A stretch of DNA of 64,000 nucleotides from Massilia endophytica (GTDB lineage Bacteria; Pseudomonadota; Gammaproteobacteria; Burkholderiales; Burkholderiaceae_D), in NCBI RefSeq assembly GCF_021165955.1, contig NZ_CP088952.1, forward strand, positions 5,208,001 through 5,272,000. The letters are read 5' to 3'. The notes under the pieces are model-generated. The model was not told the DNA's origin. It did not search any database and saw only the letters and a program-made list of their open reading frames with translations. Made by a program: the position numbers and the translations under genes. Shown here piece by piece: positions 26,414 through 34,910 of the stretch (positions are counted from its first letter, which is position 1; every line of letters starts with the position of its first letter).

Positions 26414-27247
26414 TTATTTTTGACAAGTGACGCAGTAGAAGGTGGAGCGCTGTCCCTGCTTGATCTGGCGTACCGGCGCGCCGCACACGCGGCAAGGTAC
26501 GCCAGCACGATCATAGACGAAATACGATTGCTGGAAGTAGCCCGACTGTCCGTTCACGCTGATGAAGTCGCGCAGCGTGCTGCCTCCCTGCACGATGGCC
26601 TCGGCCAGCACTTCGCGGATGGCCTGCGCCAGCCTGTCATAGCGCGCGCGGCTGATGCGGTTCGCGGGCGTGCGCGGGTTGATCCCGGCGCGGAACAGGC
26701 TCTCCGAGCAGTAAATATTCCCCACGCCGACCACGATATCGCCTGCCATCAGCACCTGCTTCACGGCGGCGCCGCGCGAACGCGATTCGCGGTACAGCAG
26801 CTCGCCGCTGAACTCCGGGCCGAGAGGTTCCACGCCCAGTCCCCGCAGCAGCGCATGTTCCTCGATGTCGCCGTCCTCGTTTGCGTGCCACAGAACGGCG
26901 CCGAAGCGGCGCGGGTCCGTCATGCGCAGCACCTGCTGGCCGCCCGTGTCCTCCACCACCAGGTCCACATGGTCGTGCTTTTCGGCCGGTATGCCGGGCG
27001 GCAGCACGCGCAGGTGCCCGGACATGCCCAGGTGGACGATCAGCGTGCCGTGCTCGAAATGAATGAGCAGGTACTTGCCGCGCCGTCCCGTCGCCGCAAT
27101 GGTGCGGCCGCGCAGCGCATCCGCCAGGCCGGGCGGGAACGGCCAGCGCAGGCCTTCGCGCCGCAGCACGAGATCGCGCACGGCACGGCCTTCGATATGG
27201 GGCGCGACGCCGCGCCGGGTGACTTCTACTTCTGGTAATTCTGGCAT
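26414..27247 (-). CDS. mutM: Formamidopyrimidine-DNA glycosylase MutM (Fpg)
   Basis: Excises 8-oxoguanine and formamidopyrimidines with AP-lyase activity, 277 residues. The N-terminal catalytic PELPEVE is intact, and the ATG at 27247 places it directly after the initiator methionine, which fixes the start. The C-terminal zinc finger is CRVCG...CVTCQK. Upstream open-frame sequence lies in the promoter gap shared with the divergent TPR gene. A short tandem duplication (TATGCCCTGTTAT twice, 26391-26417) covers its stop region before the dynamin-like gene. Confidence 0.97.
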   Translation of the reverse strand: MPELPEVEVTRRGVAPHIEGRAVRDLVLRREGLRWPFPPGLADALRGRTIAATGRRGKYLLIHFEHGTLIVHLGMSGHLRVLPPGIPAEKHDHVDLVVEDTGGQQVLRMTDPRRFGAVLWHANEDGDIEEHALLRGLGVEPLGPEFSGELLYRESRSRGAAVKQVLMAGDIVVGVGNIYCSESLFRAGINPRTPANRISRARYDRLAQAIREVLAEAIVQGGSTLRDFISVNGQSGYFQQSYFVYDRAGVPCRVCGAPVRQIKQGQRSTFYCVTCQK

Positions 27248-27366
27248 GGGAGGCTCATGGTCAGGGCAACGATGCCAACATATAAACTTCGTTACACCTG
27301 CAAACAGTCGCAAAGGGCGGCTTGGCGTAGAATCAAGGTTTGAGCCGAACTTTGCAGGATCACGCC

Positions 27367-29172
27367 TTGAAAAACGCATTCGCCATTGTAACCTTGTCGG
27401 CCCTGCTGTCCGCTTGCGCTGTTGCGCCGCAAAAACAGGAAGCCCAGGCGCCGGCCCCGCAGCCCGCGCCCGCTCCCGAGACGCCCCAGGCGGCCAGTAC
27501 GAATGCAGCCGACTCCCTGGCGGCCACCCTGCATCCGAAGGAAGAGACCCTGCCCGCGGTGGAGCTCACCAGCGACCTTTTCTACAAGCTCACCAAGGCG
27601 GAACTGGATTTCAAGCGTGGCCAGTGGCAAAGCGCCTACGTCAGCATGATGGTGCTGGCGCAGCAGACCCGCGATCCGCGCCTGGCGCGCCGCTCCGCCG
27701 AAATGGCGCTGGCGGCGAAGCAGGGCAACGAGGCGCTCGCCGCCATCCGCCTGTGGCGCGAACTGGCGCCGGATTCCGACGAGGCGGCGCAATACTTCCT
27801 CGGCTTCTCCGTGCTCGGGGACGATCTCGCCGAATCGGAAGCCGTGTTCGCGGAACGCCTGAAGGCGGCGCCCGCCGCGGCGCGCGGCGTGGTCATGTTC
27901 CAGATGCAGCAGTTCCTGCTGCGCGCGCGCGACAAGGCCGCCGCCTTCGCGCTGATGGAGCGCGTCACCAGGCCATATGAGAACATGATGGAAACGCATC
28001 TGGTGCTGGCGCAGGGCGCATTCGCCAACGGCGACAACGACCGCGCCATCGCCGAGGCGCGCCGCGCCATCGACCTCAAGCCCGATTCCGAACTGGCCGT
28101 GCTCACCATGGCCCAGGTGCTGCAGGACCTGGACGCGGCGCGCCAGCTCTTCGACGGTTTCCTGGCCCGCAACCCCGGCGCGAAAGAGGTGCGCGCGGCC
28201 TATGCCCGCATGCTGGTGGAGCAGAAGCAGTACGACAAGGCGCGCCTGCAGTTCGAAACCCTGCTGAAGGACCAGCCGGACAATCCCGGCACGCTCTACG
28301 CCCTCGGCATCATGTCCATGCAGGCGAGCGACATTCCGCGCGCCGAAAGCTATTTCAAGCGCTATGTGGAAGTGCTGGAGAAAAGCAGCGAAGGCGACCG
28401 CGATCCGTCCAAGGCCCTGCTGATCCTGGCGCAGATCGCCGAGGAGCGCCGCGACTATGACGGCGCCCTGGCCCTGCTGGACCGCATCGACAGCGAAGAT
28501 GCACGCCTCTACTTCACCGCCCGCGTGAAGCGCGCCCACATCACGGCGCGCAAGGGCGATGTGGACGGCGCCATCGTGCAGCTGCACGAAATCACCGCTG
28601 CCGACCCCGCCGAACAGGCGGAACTCCTGCAAACGGAAGGCCAGCTGCTGCGCGACGCGGACCGCGGTCCGGAAGCCTTCATGCTCCTGAGCGAAGCCGT
28701 GGGCCGCTTCCCCGAAAGCCCGGACCTGCTCTACGACTTCGCCCTGGCCGCCGAAAAGCAGGGCAAGACGGAGGAAATGGAACAGGCCCTGCGCAAGGTG
28801 ATGGCCGTGGTGCCGGACAACCACCACGCCTACAACGCCCTGGGCTACTCCCTCGCGGAACGCGGCGTGCGCCTGGAAGAGGCCTATGAACTGATCGAAA
28901 AGGCGCTGAAGATGGCGCCGAACGATCCCTACATCATGGACAGCATGGGCTGGGTGCAGTTCCGGCTGGGACGCATGAAGGAGGCGGAGGCCATGCTGCG
29001 CAAGGCCTATGCGCTGCGCAGCGACCCCGAAATCGCCGTGCACCTGGGCGAAGTGCTGTGGAGCCAGGGCGACAGGAAAGGCGCCGAAAAACTGTGGCGC
29101 GAGGCGCGCGCCAAGGACCCGAAGAACGACGCGCTGCGCGGCACGCTGGCGCGTCTGAACATCAGCCTCTGA
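27367..29172 (+). CDS. TPR-repeat outer-membrane lipoprotein
   Basis: A 601-residue predicted lipoprotein: signal peptide AFAIVTLSALLSAC with lipobox, a proline/alanine-rich spacer (APAPQPAPAPETPQ), then an alpha-solenoid of many tetratricopeptide repeats. The clearest repeats are PDNHHAYNALGYSLAERG and PNDPYIMDSMGWVQFRLGR. The start is probably TTG at 27367, placing the signal directly; another TTG at 27340 is possible. It lies just upstream of lolB and ispE on the same strand, a conserved order in betaproteobacteria, and may act in outer-membrane lipoprotein handling. The exact function is not known. Confidence 0.85.
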   Translation: MKNAFAIVTLSALLSACAVAPQKQEAQAPAPQPAPAPETPQAASTNAADSLAATLHPKEETLPAVELTSDLFYKLTKAELDFKRGQWQSAYVSMMVLAQQTRDPRLARRSAEMALAAKQGNEALAAIRLWRELAPDSDEAAQYFLGFSVLGDDLAESEAVFAERLKAAPAAARGVVMFQMQQFLLRARDKAAAFALMERVTRPYENMMETHLVLAQGAFANGDNDRAIAEARRAIDLKPDSELAVLTMAQVLQDLDAARQLFDGFLARNPGAKEVRAAYARMLVEQKQYDKARLQFETLLKDQPDNPGTLYALGIMSMQASDIPRAESYFKRYVEVLEKSSEGDRDPSKALLILAQIAEERRDYDGALALLDRIDSEDARLYFTARVKRAHITARKGDVDGAIVQLHEITAADPAEQAELLQTEGQLLRDADRGPEAFMLLSEAVGRFPESPDLLYDFALAAEKQGKTEEMEQALRKVMAVVPDNHHAYNALGYSLAERGVRLEEAYELIEKALKMAPNDPYIMDSMGWVQFRLGRMKEAEAMLRKAYALRSDPEIAVHLGEVLWSQGDRKGAEKLWREARAKDPKNDALRGTLARLNISL

Positions 29173-29178
29173 GGACCC

Positions 29179-29775
29179 ATGCTCAAACCCGCGATCGCCA
29201 TCCTCTCCCTGTCCGGCGCGCTGCTCGCAGGCTGCGCCTCCACCGGCGGCGGCACCTCGTCCACGGCCGCCGTGGCGCCTTACCGAGAAGCGCTGACGCT
29301 CTCGGGCCGCATGTCCGCCAGCTACACGCGGGACGGCACGCCCGGCTCCGTCACCGTGAAGTTCGACTGGCGCCAGACGCCGCAGCGCACCGACATTACC
29401 CTCTATGACCCTCTGGGCAGCACCATCGCCACCATCGCCGTCACGCAGAACGAGGCGGTGCTGATCCAGAACGGTAAGGAGCCGCGCAGCGCGGACAGCA
29501 TCGATGCGCTCACCGCCCAGACCTTCGGCTGGCCCCTGCCCGTGTCCGGCCTGCGCGAATGGCTGCAGGGCCATGCCACGGCCGAAAACGGCCAGCGCTT
29601 CACGGCCAGCGCCGCCAACAGCAGCGTGACCACGCGCGACGGCTGGCAGCTGAACTTCGTCAGCTGGCAGGAAAACAGCGATCCGCCCAAGCCGAAGCGC
29701 ATCGACCTGGAACGCGCCGCCAGCGGCCCCGTTACCGACATTACCATCCGCATCGCGCTCGATGCCGCCAACTGA
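29179..29775 (+). CDS. lolB: Outer-membrane lipoprotein insertion receptor LolB
   Basis: A 198-residue lipoprotein that receives lipoproteins from LolA and inserts them in the outer membrane. Lipobox LLAGC is at about 15-19. The body matches LolB: FDWRQTPQRTDITLYDPLGSTIA, then AQTFGWPLPVSGLREWL, and a C-terminal RIDLERA strand. It starts 6 nt after the TPR gene and is followed 6 nt later by ispE, an order typical of proteobacteria. Confidence 0.93.
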   Translation: MLKPAIAILSLSGALLAGCASTGGGTSSTAAVAPYREALTLSGRMSASYTRDGTPGSVTVKFDWRQTPQRTDITLYDPLGSTIATIAVTQNEAVLIQNGKEPRSADSIDALTAQTFGWPLPVSGLREWLQGHATAENGQRFTASAANSSVTTRDGWQLNFVSWQENSDPPKPKRIDLERAASGPVTDITIRIALDAAN

Positions 29776-29781
29776 GTACCA

Positions 29782-30660
29782 ATGCAAAGCCTGAAGAATT
29801 GCCCGGCCCCGGCCAAGCTCAACCTGTTCCTGCACGTAACCGGCCGCCGCCCGGACGGCTACCACCTGCTGCAGACCGTGTTCCAGATCATCGACCGCAG
29901 CGACATGCTGCATTTCACCCTGCGCGGCGACCACGCCCTGCGCCGCGTGAACGAGGTGCCTGGCGTGCCCGAGGAGCAGGACCTGATCATCCGCGCGGCG
30001 AAGCTGCTGCAGGCCGAAGTGCAGCGCCGCACGGGCAGCCTGCCGCCGGGCGTGGACATCGAAATCGAGAAGATCCTGCCCATGGGCGGCGGGGTAGGGG
30101 GCGGCTCCTCGGACGCGGCCACCACCCTCATGGTGCTGAACAAGCTGTGGCAGGCCGGCCTGGGCAGGCAGGAGCTGATGGACCTGGGCCTGCCCCTCGG
30201 CGCGGACATTCCCTTCTTCATTTTCGGCGAAACCGCCTTCGCCGAGGGGGTGGGGGAAGCCCTGCAGCCGGTGGCCGCGCCAGAGTGCTGGTACGTGGTG
30301 CTGGAGCCTGGAGTTGCCGTTCCGACAGCAAAAATTTTTACCTCGGAATATTTGACAAGAGATACCCCGGCCGTCATAATGGCGGACTTTTCCAGACACC
30401 TTCAGCAAGGCAACAAACTGAGGGGTTTCGGGAAAAACGACTTGCAGCAAGTGGCCACCCGCTTGTTCCCGCCGGTAGCCGAGGCGGTAGAATGGCTGGG
30501 GGCTTACGGCGATGCCAGGATGACTGGCTCCGGTGCTTGTGTGTTCTGCGCCTTCGAGAGCGAAGAACAGGCCGACGCGGTGCTCGAAAAAGTGCCTCCG
30601 GCCTGGAGCGCGTGGAAGGCAAAAGCGCTGTCCAGGCACCCCCTGGCCGGCATGTTGTAA
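29782..30660 (+). CDS. ispE: 4-diphosphocytidyl-2-C-methyl-D-erythritol kinase
   Basis: A GHMP kinase (292 residues) phosphorylating CDP-methylerythritol in the MEP pathway to isoprenoids. The N-terminal PAPAKLNLFLHVTGRRPDGYH is the family signature, the ATP-binding loop is PMGGGVGGGSSDAATT, and the C-terminal GHMP motif is ARMTGSGACVFCAF. It follows lolB closely. A short gap with a well-formed promoter leads into tRNA-Gln. Confidence 0.95.
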   Translation: MQSLKNCPAPAKLNLFLHVTGRRPDGYHLLQTVFQIIDRSDMLHFTLRGDHALRRVNEVPGVPEEQDLIIRAAKLLQAEVQRRTGSLPPGVDIEIEKILPMGGGVGGGSSDAATTLMVLNKLWQAGLGRQELMDLGLPLGADIPFFIFGETAFAEGVGEALQPVAAPECWYVVLEPGVAVPTAKIFTSEYLTRDTPAVIMADFSRHLQQGNKLRGFGKNDLQQVATRLFPPVAEAVEWLGAYGDARMTGSGACVFCAFESEEQADAVLEKVPPAWSAWKAKALSRHPLAGML

Positions 30661-30673
30661 GGCGTAAAAAGAT

Positions 30674-30702
30674 TTGGCTTTGCGTTGTTTAGGCAGTATA
30701 AT
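30674..30702 (+). promoter_or_regulatory. Sigma-70 promoter for tRNA-Gln
   Basis: -35 TTGGCT (30674-30679) and -10 TATAAT (30697-30702) are separated by exactly 17 nt. The predicted start near 30709 is about 27 nt before the mature tRNA. This is the best promoter match I found in the window. Confidence 0.7.
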
Positions 30703-30735
30703 ACTGGCCAATTGACGAAAAGCAGTCAGTTGCGT

Positions 30736-30812
30736 AGGGGAATCGCCAAGCTGGTTAAGGCACCGGATTTTGATTCCGGCATACCAAGGTTCGAATCCTT
30801 GTTCCCCTGCCA
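30736..30812 (+). tRNA. tRNA-Gln (anticodon UUG)
   Basis: A 77-nt cloverleaf. Acceptor AGGGGAA (30736-30742) pairs with TTCCCCT (30802-30808), followed by discriminator G and encoded CCA. The anticodon stem CCGGA/TCCGG encloses loop TTTTGAT with anticodon TTG. The T-arm is CAAGG-TTCGAAT-CCTTG. Position between ispE and prs matches the conserved proteobacterial order. Confidence 0.96.
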
Positions 30813-30863
30813 CCCGTTTTCTCCGGATCTGTCGAGCGCTTGCTCCAGCCGGAGTAAAGCAAA

Positions 30864-30888
30864 GATGCTCCCGCCGCGCCGGAGCATC
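30864..30888 (+). other. Hairpin in the prs leader
   Basis: GATGCTCC (30864-30871) pairs exactly with GGAGCATC (30881-30888) around a 9-nt GC-rich loop, followed by CTTTC. It lies between the tRNA and prs. It may be a weak terminator for the tRNA or a control element in the prs leader. The T-run is too poor to call it a terminator. Confidence 0.4.
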
Positions 30889-30928
30889 CTTTCAAAAAGA
30901 TTCATCAATTACCTTCTTGGGACTCCCA

Positions 30929-31879
30929 ATGGCTTACGAAAACCTGATGGTTTTTACCGGCAACGCTAACCCTGCGTTGGCAGAAGGGGTCGCAAAGAAT
31001 CTCGGCATCCCGCTCGGCAAGGCAGTCGTTTCGAAATTCTCGGACGGCGAAGTGATGGTCGAAATCAACGAAAACGTGCGCGGCAAAGACGTCTTCGTTC
31101 TGCAATCGACCTGCGCGCCGACCAACGACAACCTGATGGAACTGATCCTGATGGTCGATGCCCTGAAACGTGCGTCCGCTGGCCGTATCACGGCTGCCAT
31201 CCCCTACTTCGGTTACGCCCGTCAGGACCGCCGCCCGCGCTCGGCGCGCGTGGCGATCTCGGCCAAGGTGATCGCGAACATGCTGGAAGAAGCCGGCGTG
31301 GAACGCGTGCTGATCATGGACCTGCACGCCGACCAGATCCAGGGCTTCTTCGACATTCCGGTCGATAACATTTACGCCTCCCCGATCCTGCTGGGCGACC
31401 TGCAGAAGAAGGACTACCAGGACCTGCTGGTGGTGTCGCCGGACGTCGGCGGCGTGGTGCGCGCCCGTGCGCTGGCCAAGCGCCTGGGCTGCGACCTGGC
31501 CATCATCGACAAGCGCCGCCCGAAGGCGAACGTGTCGGAAGTGATGAACATCATCGGCGACGTGGAAGGCCGCAACTGCGTGATCATGGACGACATGGTC
31601 GACACCGCAGGCACGCTGGTGAAGGCTGCCGAAGTGCTGAAGGAGCGCGGCGCCCAGAAAGTGATCGCCTACTGCACGCACGCTGTGCTGTCCGGCCCGG
31701 CCATCGAGCGCATCACCGGCTCCTCGCTGGACGAACTGGTGGTGACGGACACGATTCCGCTGTCCGACGCGGCCAAGGCCTGCGGCAAGATCCGCCAGCT
31801 CACCTGCGCGCCGCTGCTGGCTGAAACGTTCAAACGCATTATCAAGGGCGATTCCGTCATCTCCCTGTTCGTGGACTGA
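30929..31879 (+). CDS. prs: Ribose-phosphate pyrophosphokinase (PRPP synthetase)
   Basis: Makes PRPP from ribose-5-phosphate and ATP for purine, pyrimidine, histidine and tryptophan synthesis; 316 residues. Family motifs are FSDGEVMVEINENVRG, the Mg/ATP site DLHADQIQGFFDIPVDN, the flexible-loop region DKRRPKANVSEV, and the PRPP-binding loop MDDMVDTAGT. The ATG at 30929 gives the usual short N-terminus MAYENLMVFTGNANP; the longer frame runs back into the tRNA and is rejected. rplY follows. Confidence 0.96.
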   Translation: MAYENLMVFTGNANPALAEGVAKNLGIPLGKAVVSKFSDGEVMVEINENVRGKDVFVLQSTCAPTNDNLMELILMVDALKRASAGRITAAIPYFGYARQDRRPRSARVAISAKVIANMLEEAGVERVLIMDLHADQIQGFFDIPVDNIYASPILLGDLQKKDYQDLLVVSPDVGGVVRARALAKRLGCDLAIIDKRRPKANVSEVMNIIGDVEGRNCVIMDDMVDTAGTLVKAAEVLKERGAQKVIAYCTHAVLSGPAIERITGSSLDELVVTDTIPLSDAAKACGKIRQLTCAPLLAETFKRIIKGDSVISLFVD

Positions 31880-31983
31880 GATTTCCGGCGGCGGGCAACC
31901 GCTGCCGATTTTCGGAGCCTTCTGGTCGCGGAAGGCTTCTTACTTTGCAGGGCACAAGCCCTGCTTTATTTTTGGAGTTCCAA

Positions 31984-32583
31984 ATGAAAGTTGTAGCATT
32001 CAAACGTGAACTGCAGGGCACGGGTGCGAGCCGCCGCCTGCGTAATTCCGGCCAGACCCCTGGCATCATCTACGGCGGCACCGAAGCACCGGTGACCATC
32101 GCCCTGGACCACAACGCACTGTTCCACGCGCTGAAGAAAGAAGCCTTCCACTCGTCCATCCTGGACCTGGAAATCGACGGCAAATCCCAGAAAGTGCTGC
32201 TGCGTGACTTCCAGATGCACGCATACAAGCAACTGGTGCTGCACGCCGACTTCCAGCGCGTTGACGCCAACCAGCCGATCCACGTGAAAGTGGCTCTGCA
32301 CTTCGAAAACGCCGACGTGTCCCCAGCTGTGAAGCTGCACGGCGCCACCATCAGCCACGTGGCCAACGAAATCGAGATCTCCTGCCTGCCAGCCAAGCTG
32401 CCAGAGTTCATCTCCGTCGACCTGTCCAAGATGGACGTGGGCACCTCCCTGCACGCTTCCGACCTGAAGCTGCCGGAAGGCGTGACCGTCGTGACCCACG
32501 GCACCAACGTGACCATCGCCACCGCATCGGTGCCGGCTGGCCAGGTGTCCGCTGAAGCGGCTGCTGCTGAAGAGAAGAAGTAA
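31984..32583 (+). CDS. rplY: 50S ribosomal protein L25 (Ctc form)
   Basis: A 5S-rRNA-binding ribosomal protein in the long form with the C-terminal TL5/Ctc domain, 199 residues. The L25 part opens MKVVAFKRELQGTGASRRLRNSGQTPGIIYGG; the CTC domain includes LPAKLPEFISVDLS. An alanine/glutamate-rich tail (AEAAAAEEKK) ends it. ATG 31984 follows TTGGAG. The 5' leader contains a small hairpin (CAGGGC/GCCCTG, 31948-31963). A clear terminator follows the gene. Confidence 0.95.
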   Translation: MKVVAFKRELQGTGASRRLRNSGQTPGIIYGGTEAPVTIALDHNALFHALKKEAFHSSILDLEIDGKSQKVLLRDFQMHAYKQLVLHADFQRVDANQPIHVKVALHFENADVSPAVKLHGATISHVANEIEISCLPAKLPEFISVDLSKMDVGTSLHASDLKLPEGVTVVTHGTNVTIATASVPAGQVSAEAAAAEEKK

Positions 32584-32610
32584 TCGGCTGCGCCCTCGGG
32601 CGCTTCCGCG

Positions 32611-32643
32611 AAAAACCCTGCCCGCAACGGCAGGGTTTTTTTA
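32611..32643 (+). terminator. Rho-independent terminator after rplY
   Basis: AAAAACCCTGCC and GGCAGGGTTTTT form a stem with a short loop (CGCAAC) followed by a T-run. It closes the prs-rplY unit. The T-run merges into a TATAAT-like box (32642-32647) that could belong to the pth promoter. Confidence 0.88.
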
Positions 32644-32671
32644 TAATCACGTTTTCATTGAACAACGCGCC

Positions 32672-33256
32672 ATGACCATCCGCCTGATCGTCGGCCTGGG
32701 AAATCCCGGACCCGAATACGAGCAAACCCGCCACAATGCCGGCTTCTGGCTGGTCGACAACCTGGCGCGCGGGCTGCCCGGCTGCTTCCTCCAGCGCGAA
32801 AGCCGCTTCAATGCGCTGGCCGCCAAGACCTCGATCGGCGGCAAGGAAGTGTGGCTGCTCGAACCGCAGACCTACATGAACCGCTCCGGCCAGTCCGTGG
32901 GCGGGCTGGCGCGCTTCTTCAAGATCAACCCCGACGAAATCCTCGTCGTGCACGACGAGCTGGACCTGCCGCCCGGCGCGGCCAAGCTGAAGAAAGGCGG
33001 CTCCTCGGGCGGGCACAACGGCCTGAAGGACATCACGGCGGCCTTGGGCACCCAAGAGTACTGGCGCCTGCGCATCGGCATCGGCCACCCGCGCACCCTG
33101 AACCTCACGCAGAACGTGGCCGACTTCGTCCTCCACCGTCCCCGCCGCGAAGACCAGCTCCTGATCGACGAAGCCATCGAAAAGAGCCTGAAGATCATCC
33201 CCCTGGCGGTCGAAGGCAAATTCCCCGCCGCCACCATGCAGCTCCACACCCCCTGA
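32672..33256 (+). CDS. pth: Peptidyl-tRNA hydrolase
   Basis: Recycles peptidyl-tRNA released from stalled ribosomes; 194 residues. The catalytic histidine is in TRHNAGFWLVD, with N/D partners in PQTYMNRSGQSVGG and VVHDELDLPPGAAKLKKGGSSGGHNGLKDI. ATG 32672 gives the canonical MTIRLIVGLGNPG. It belongs to the conserved prs-rplY-pth-ychF series, here with an orphan antitoxin inserted before ychF. Confidence 0.97.
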   Translation: MTIRLIVGLGNPGPEYEQTRHNAGFWLVDNLARGLPGCFLQRESRFNALAAKTSIGGKEVWLLEPQTYMNRSGQSVGGLARFFKINPDEILVVHDELDLPPGAAKLKKGGSSGGHNGLKDITAALGTQEYWRLRIGIGHPRTLNLTQNVADFVLHRPRREDQLLIDEAIEKSLKIIPLAVEGKFPAATMQLHTP

Positions 33257-33325
33257 GCTTATGCGGGCGCAATACGCCCGCACGCCGGAAGGCGCATTCT
33301 GCTGTAACTTATAAGCTACAATGGA

Positions 33326-33406
33326 ATGGCGATGGAGCTCTTTCGCTACCAAGATATTCGCCGTGCCAAGGCATATTGGACCAATTGGAAGGAGGGCCGG
33401 TCATGA
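33326..33406 (+). pseudogene. Probable remnant of a HigB/RelE-type toxin gene
   Basis: A 26-codon frame reads MAMELFRYQ joined to DIRRAKAYWTNWKEGRS. In toxins partnered with this antitoxin type, the protein typically opens MELxxY and closes with a D-I-x-x-A-x-x-Y/L-W-x-x-(W/Y)-K tail, so the two ends of a ~100-residue toxin seem fused with the middle deleted. The TGA overlaps the antitoxin ATG (TCATGAG), the usual toxin-antitoxin coupling. This is an inference from remembered family patterns; a chance small frame or an intact micro-protein cannot be excluded. Confidence 0.5.
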
Positions 33407-33732
33407 GAAAAGTCGCCAATGCGGTTTCGCATGAGTTGCGGGAGATCGAGGAGCTGCGAGCCGATCACGCGCTGGCTGTCGAATACCTCAAGGTTGCAAT
33501 GGAGTCGCTCGCAGACCCCAACGAGAGGGCGGGAGGGCTCCTGGCCCTTCGCACGATTGCGGAAGCATATGGCGGTCTGGCGCAGGTTGCTGCGCAGGCA
33601 GGCATTAGCCGTGAAGCGCTTTATCGCGCCCTTTCCCCCAAAGGCAATCCCACCCTGAAAACTCTTCTGGCGGTACTGCAAACGGTAGGAATGCGCCTCT
33701 CCGTAGAGCCTGCGCCAGCAGTCACGAGCTAG
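33403..33732 (+). CDS. HigA-type addiction module antidote protein (orphan)
   Basis: A 109-residue DNA-binding antitoxin of the COG3636/HigA-like family. The C-terminal helix-turn-helix (LAQVAAQAGISREALYRALSPKGNPTLKTLLAVLQTVGM) is highly characteristic; the N-terminal half is helical and acidic. ATG 33403 follows GGAAGGAGGG. Normally the toxin gene lies just upstream, but here only a 26-codon remnant remains, so this antitoxin may persist as an autoregulator or anti-addiction factor. It interrupts the pth-ychF neighbourhood, suggesting acquisition. Confidence 0.88.
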   Translation: MRKVANAVSHELREIEELRADHALAVEYLKVAMESLADPNERAGGLLALRTIAEAYGGLAQVAAQAGISREALYRALSPKGNPTLKTLLAVLQTVGMRLSVEPAPAVTS

Positions 33733-33815
33733 AAGGATGTCCTACCGTATTGCGGTACAATCTCGTCTTCGGCTGCGATCTCGCAGCAATATCATCTCAT
33801 CGTTAAGGGTTTTTC

Positions 33816-34907
33816 ATGAGTCTCAAATGCGGCATCGTCGGCCTGCCGAACGTCGGCAAGTCCACTCTCTTCAACGCGCTGACCAAGGCCGGTATCCCGG
33901 CTGAGAACTATCCCTTCTGCACCATCGAGCCGAATGTGGGCGTGGTGGAGGTGCCGGATCCGCGCCTGAAGCAGCTGGCCGAGATCGTGAAGCCTGAGCG
34001 CATCGTCAACGCCATCGTGGAGTTCGTGGATATCGCGGGCCTGGTGGCTGGCGCTTCCCAGGGCGAGGGCCTGGGCAACCAGTTCCTGGCCCACATCCGC
34101 GAGACCGACGCCATCGTCAACGTGGTGCGCTGCTTCGAGGACGAGAACGTGGTTCACGTGGCTGGCAAAGTGAGCCCGCTGGACGATATCGCCGTGATCC
34201 AGACCGAACTCGCGCTGGCCGACATGGGCACCGTGGAGAAGACCATCCACCGCGAGCAGAAGAAGGCCCGCTCCGGCGACAAGGATGCCGCCAAGCTGGT
34301 GTCGCTGCTGGAGAAGATCCTGCCTTCCCTGAACGATGCCAAGCCGGTGCGCGCACTGGGCCTGAGCGCCGAGGAAATGGCCCTGATCAAGCCGCTGTGC
34401 CTGATCACCGCGAAGCCTGCCATGTATGTGGCCAACGTGTCCGACACCGGCTTCACCAACAACCCGCTGCTGGACCAGCTGACCGAATACGCCAAGGCGC
34501 AGAACGCTCCTATCGTCGCCATCTGCGCGGCCATCGAGGCGGAGATCGCCGATCTGGAAGAGGAAGACAAGGCTGCGTTCCTGCAGGACATGGGCATGGA
34601 CGAGCCGGGCCTGGACCGCCTGATCCGCGCTGGCTTCAAGCTGCTTGGCCTGCAGACCTACTTCACCGCAGGCGTGAAGGAAGTGCGCGCGTGGACCATC
34701 CACGTCGGCGACACCGCCCCGCAGGCCGCGGGCGTGATCCACACCGACTTCGAGCGCGGCTTCATCCGCGCCCAGACCATCGCCTTCGAAGACTTCATCG
34801 CCTACAAGGGCGAGGCTGGCGCGAAGGAGGCGGGCAAGATGCGCGCCGAGGGCAAGGAATACGTCGTCAAGGATGGCGACGTGCTGAACTTCCTGTTCAA
34901 CGTCTGA
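33816..34907 (+). CDS. ychF: Redox-regulated ATPase YchF (OLA1 family)
   Basis: An Obg-related P-loop NTPase, 363 residues, that prefers ATP and associates with ribosomes. G1 is GLPNVGKSTLFNAL, G3 is DIAGLVAGASQGEGLGNQFL, and the TGS-like C-terminal domain ends VVKDGDVLNFLFNV. YchF departs from canonical NKxD at G4, as here. ATG 33816 starts MSLKCGIVG. A terminator follows immediately. Confidence 0.96.
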   Translation: MSLKCGIVGLPNVGKSTLFNALTKAGIPAENYPFCTIEPNVGVVEVPDPRLKQLAEIVKPERIVNAIVEFVDIAGLVAGASQGEGLGNQFLAHIRETDAIVNVVRCFEDENVVHVAGKVSPLDDIAVIQTELALADMGTVEKTIHREQKKARSGDKDAAKLVSLLEKILPSLNDAKPVRALGLSAEEMALIKPLCLITAKPAMYVANVSDTGFTNNPLLDQLTEYAKAQNAPIVAICAAIEAEIADLEEEDKAAFLQDMGMDEPGLDRLIRAGFKLLGLQTYFTAGVKEVRAWTIHVGDTAPQAAGVIHTDFERGFIRAQTIAFEDFIAYKGEAGAKEAGKMRAEGKEYVVKDGDVLNFLFNV

Positions 34908-34910
34908 CGA

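Noticed and set aside
27292..30813. 1173-codon minus-strand open frame
   Set aside because: It runs antisense through the TPR gene, lolB, ispE and the tRNA, all well supported on the plus strand.
30770..30928. N-terminal extension of Prs beginning inside the tRNA
   Set aside because: It would overlap the tRNA-Gln gene, and the Prs family starts at the MAYENLMVF position.
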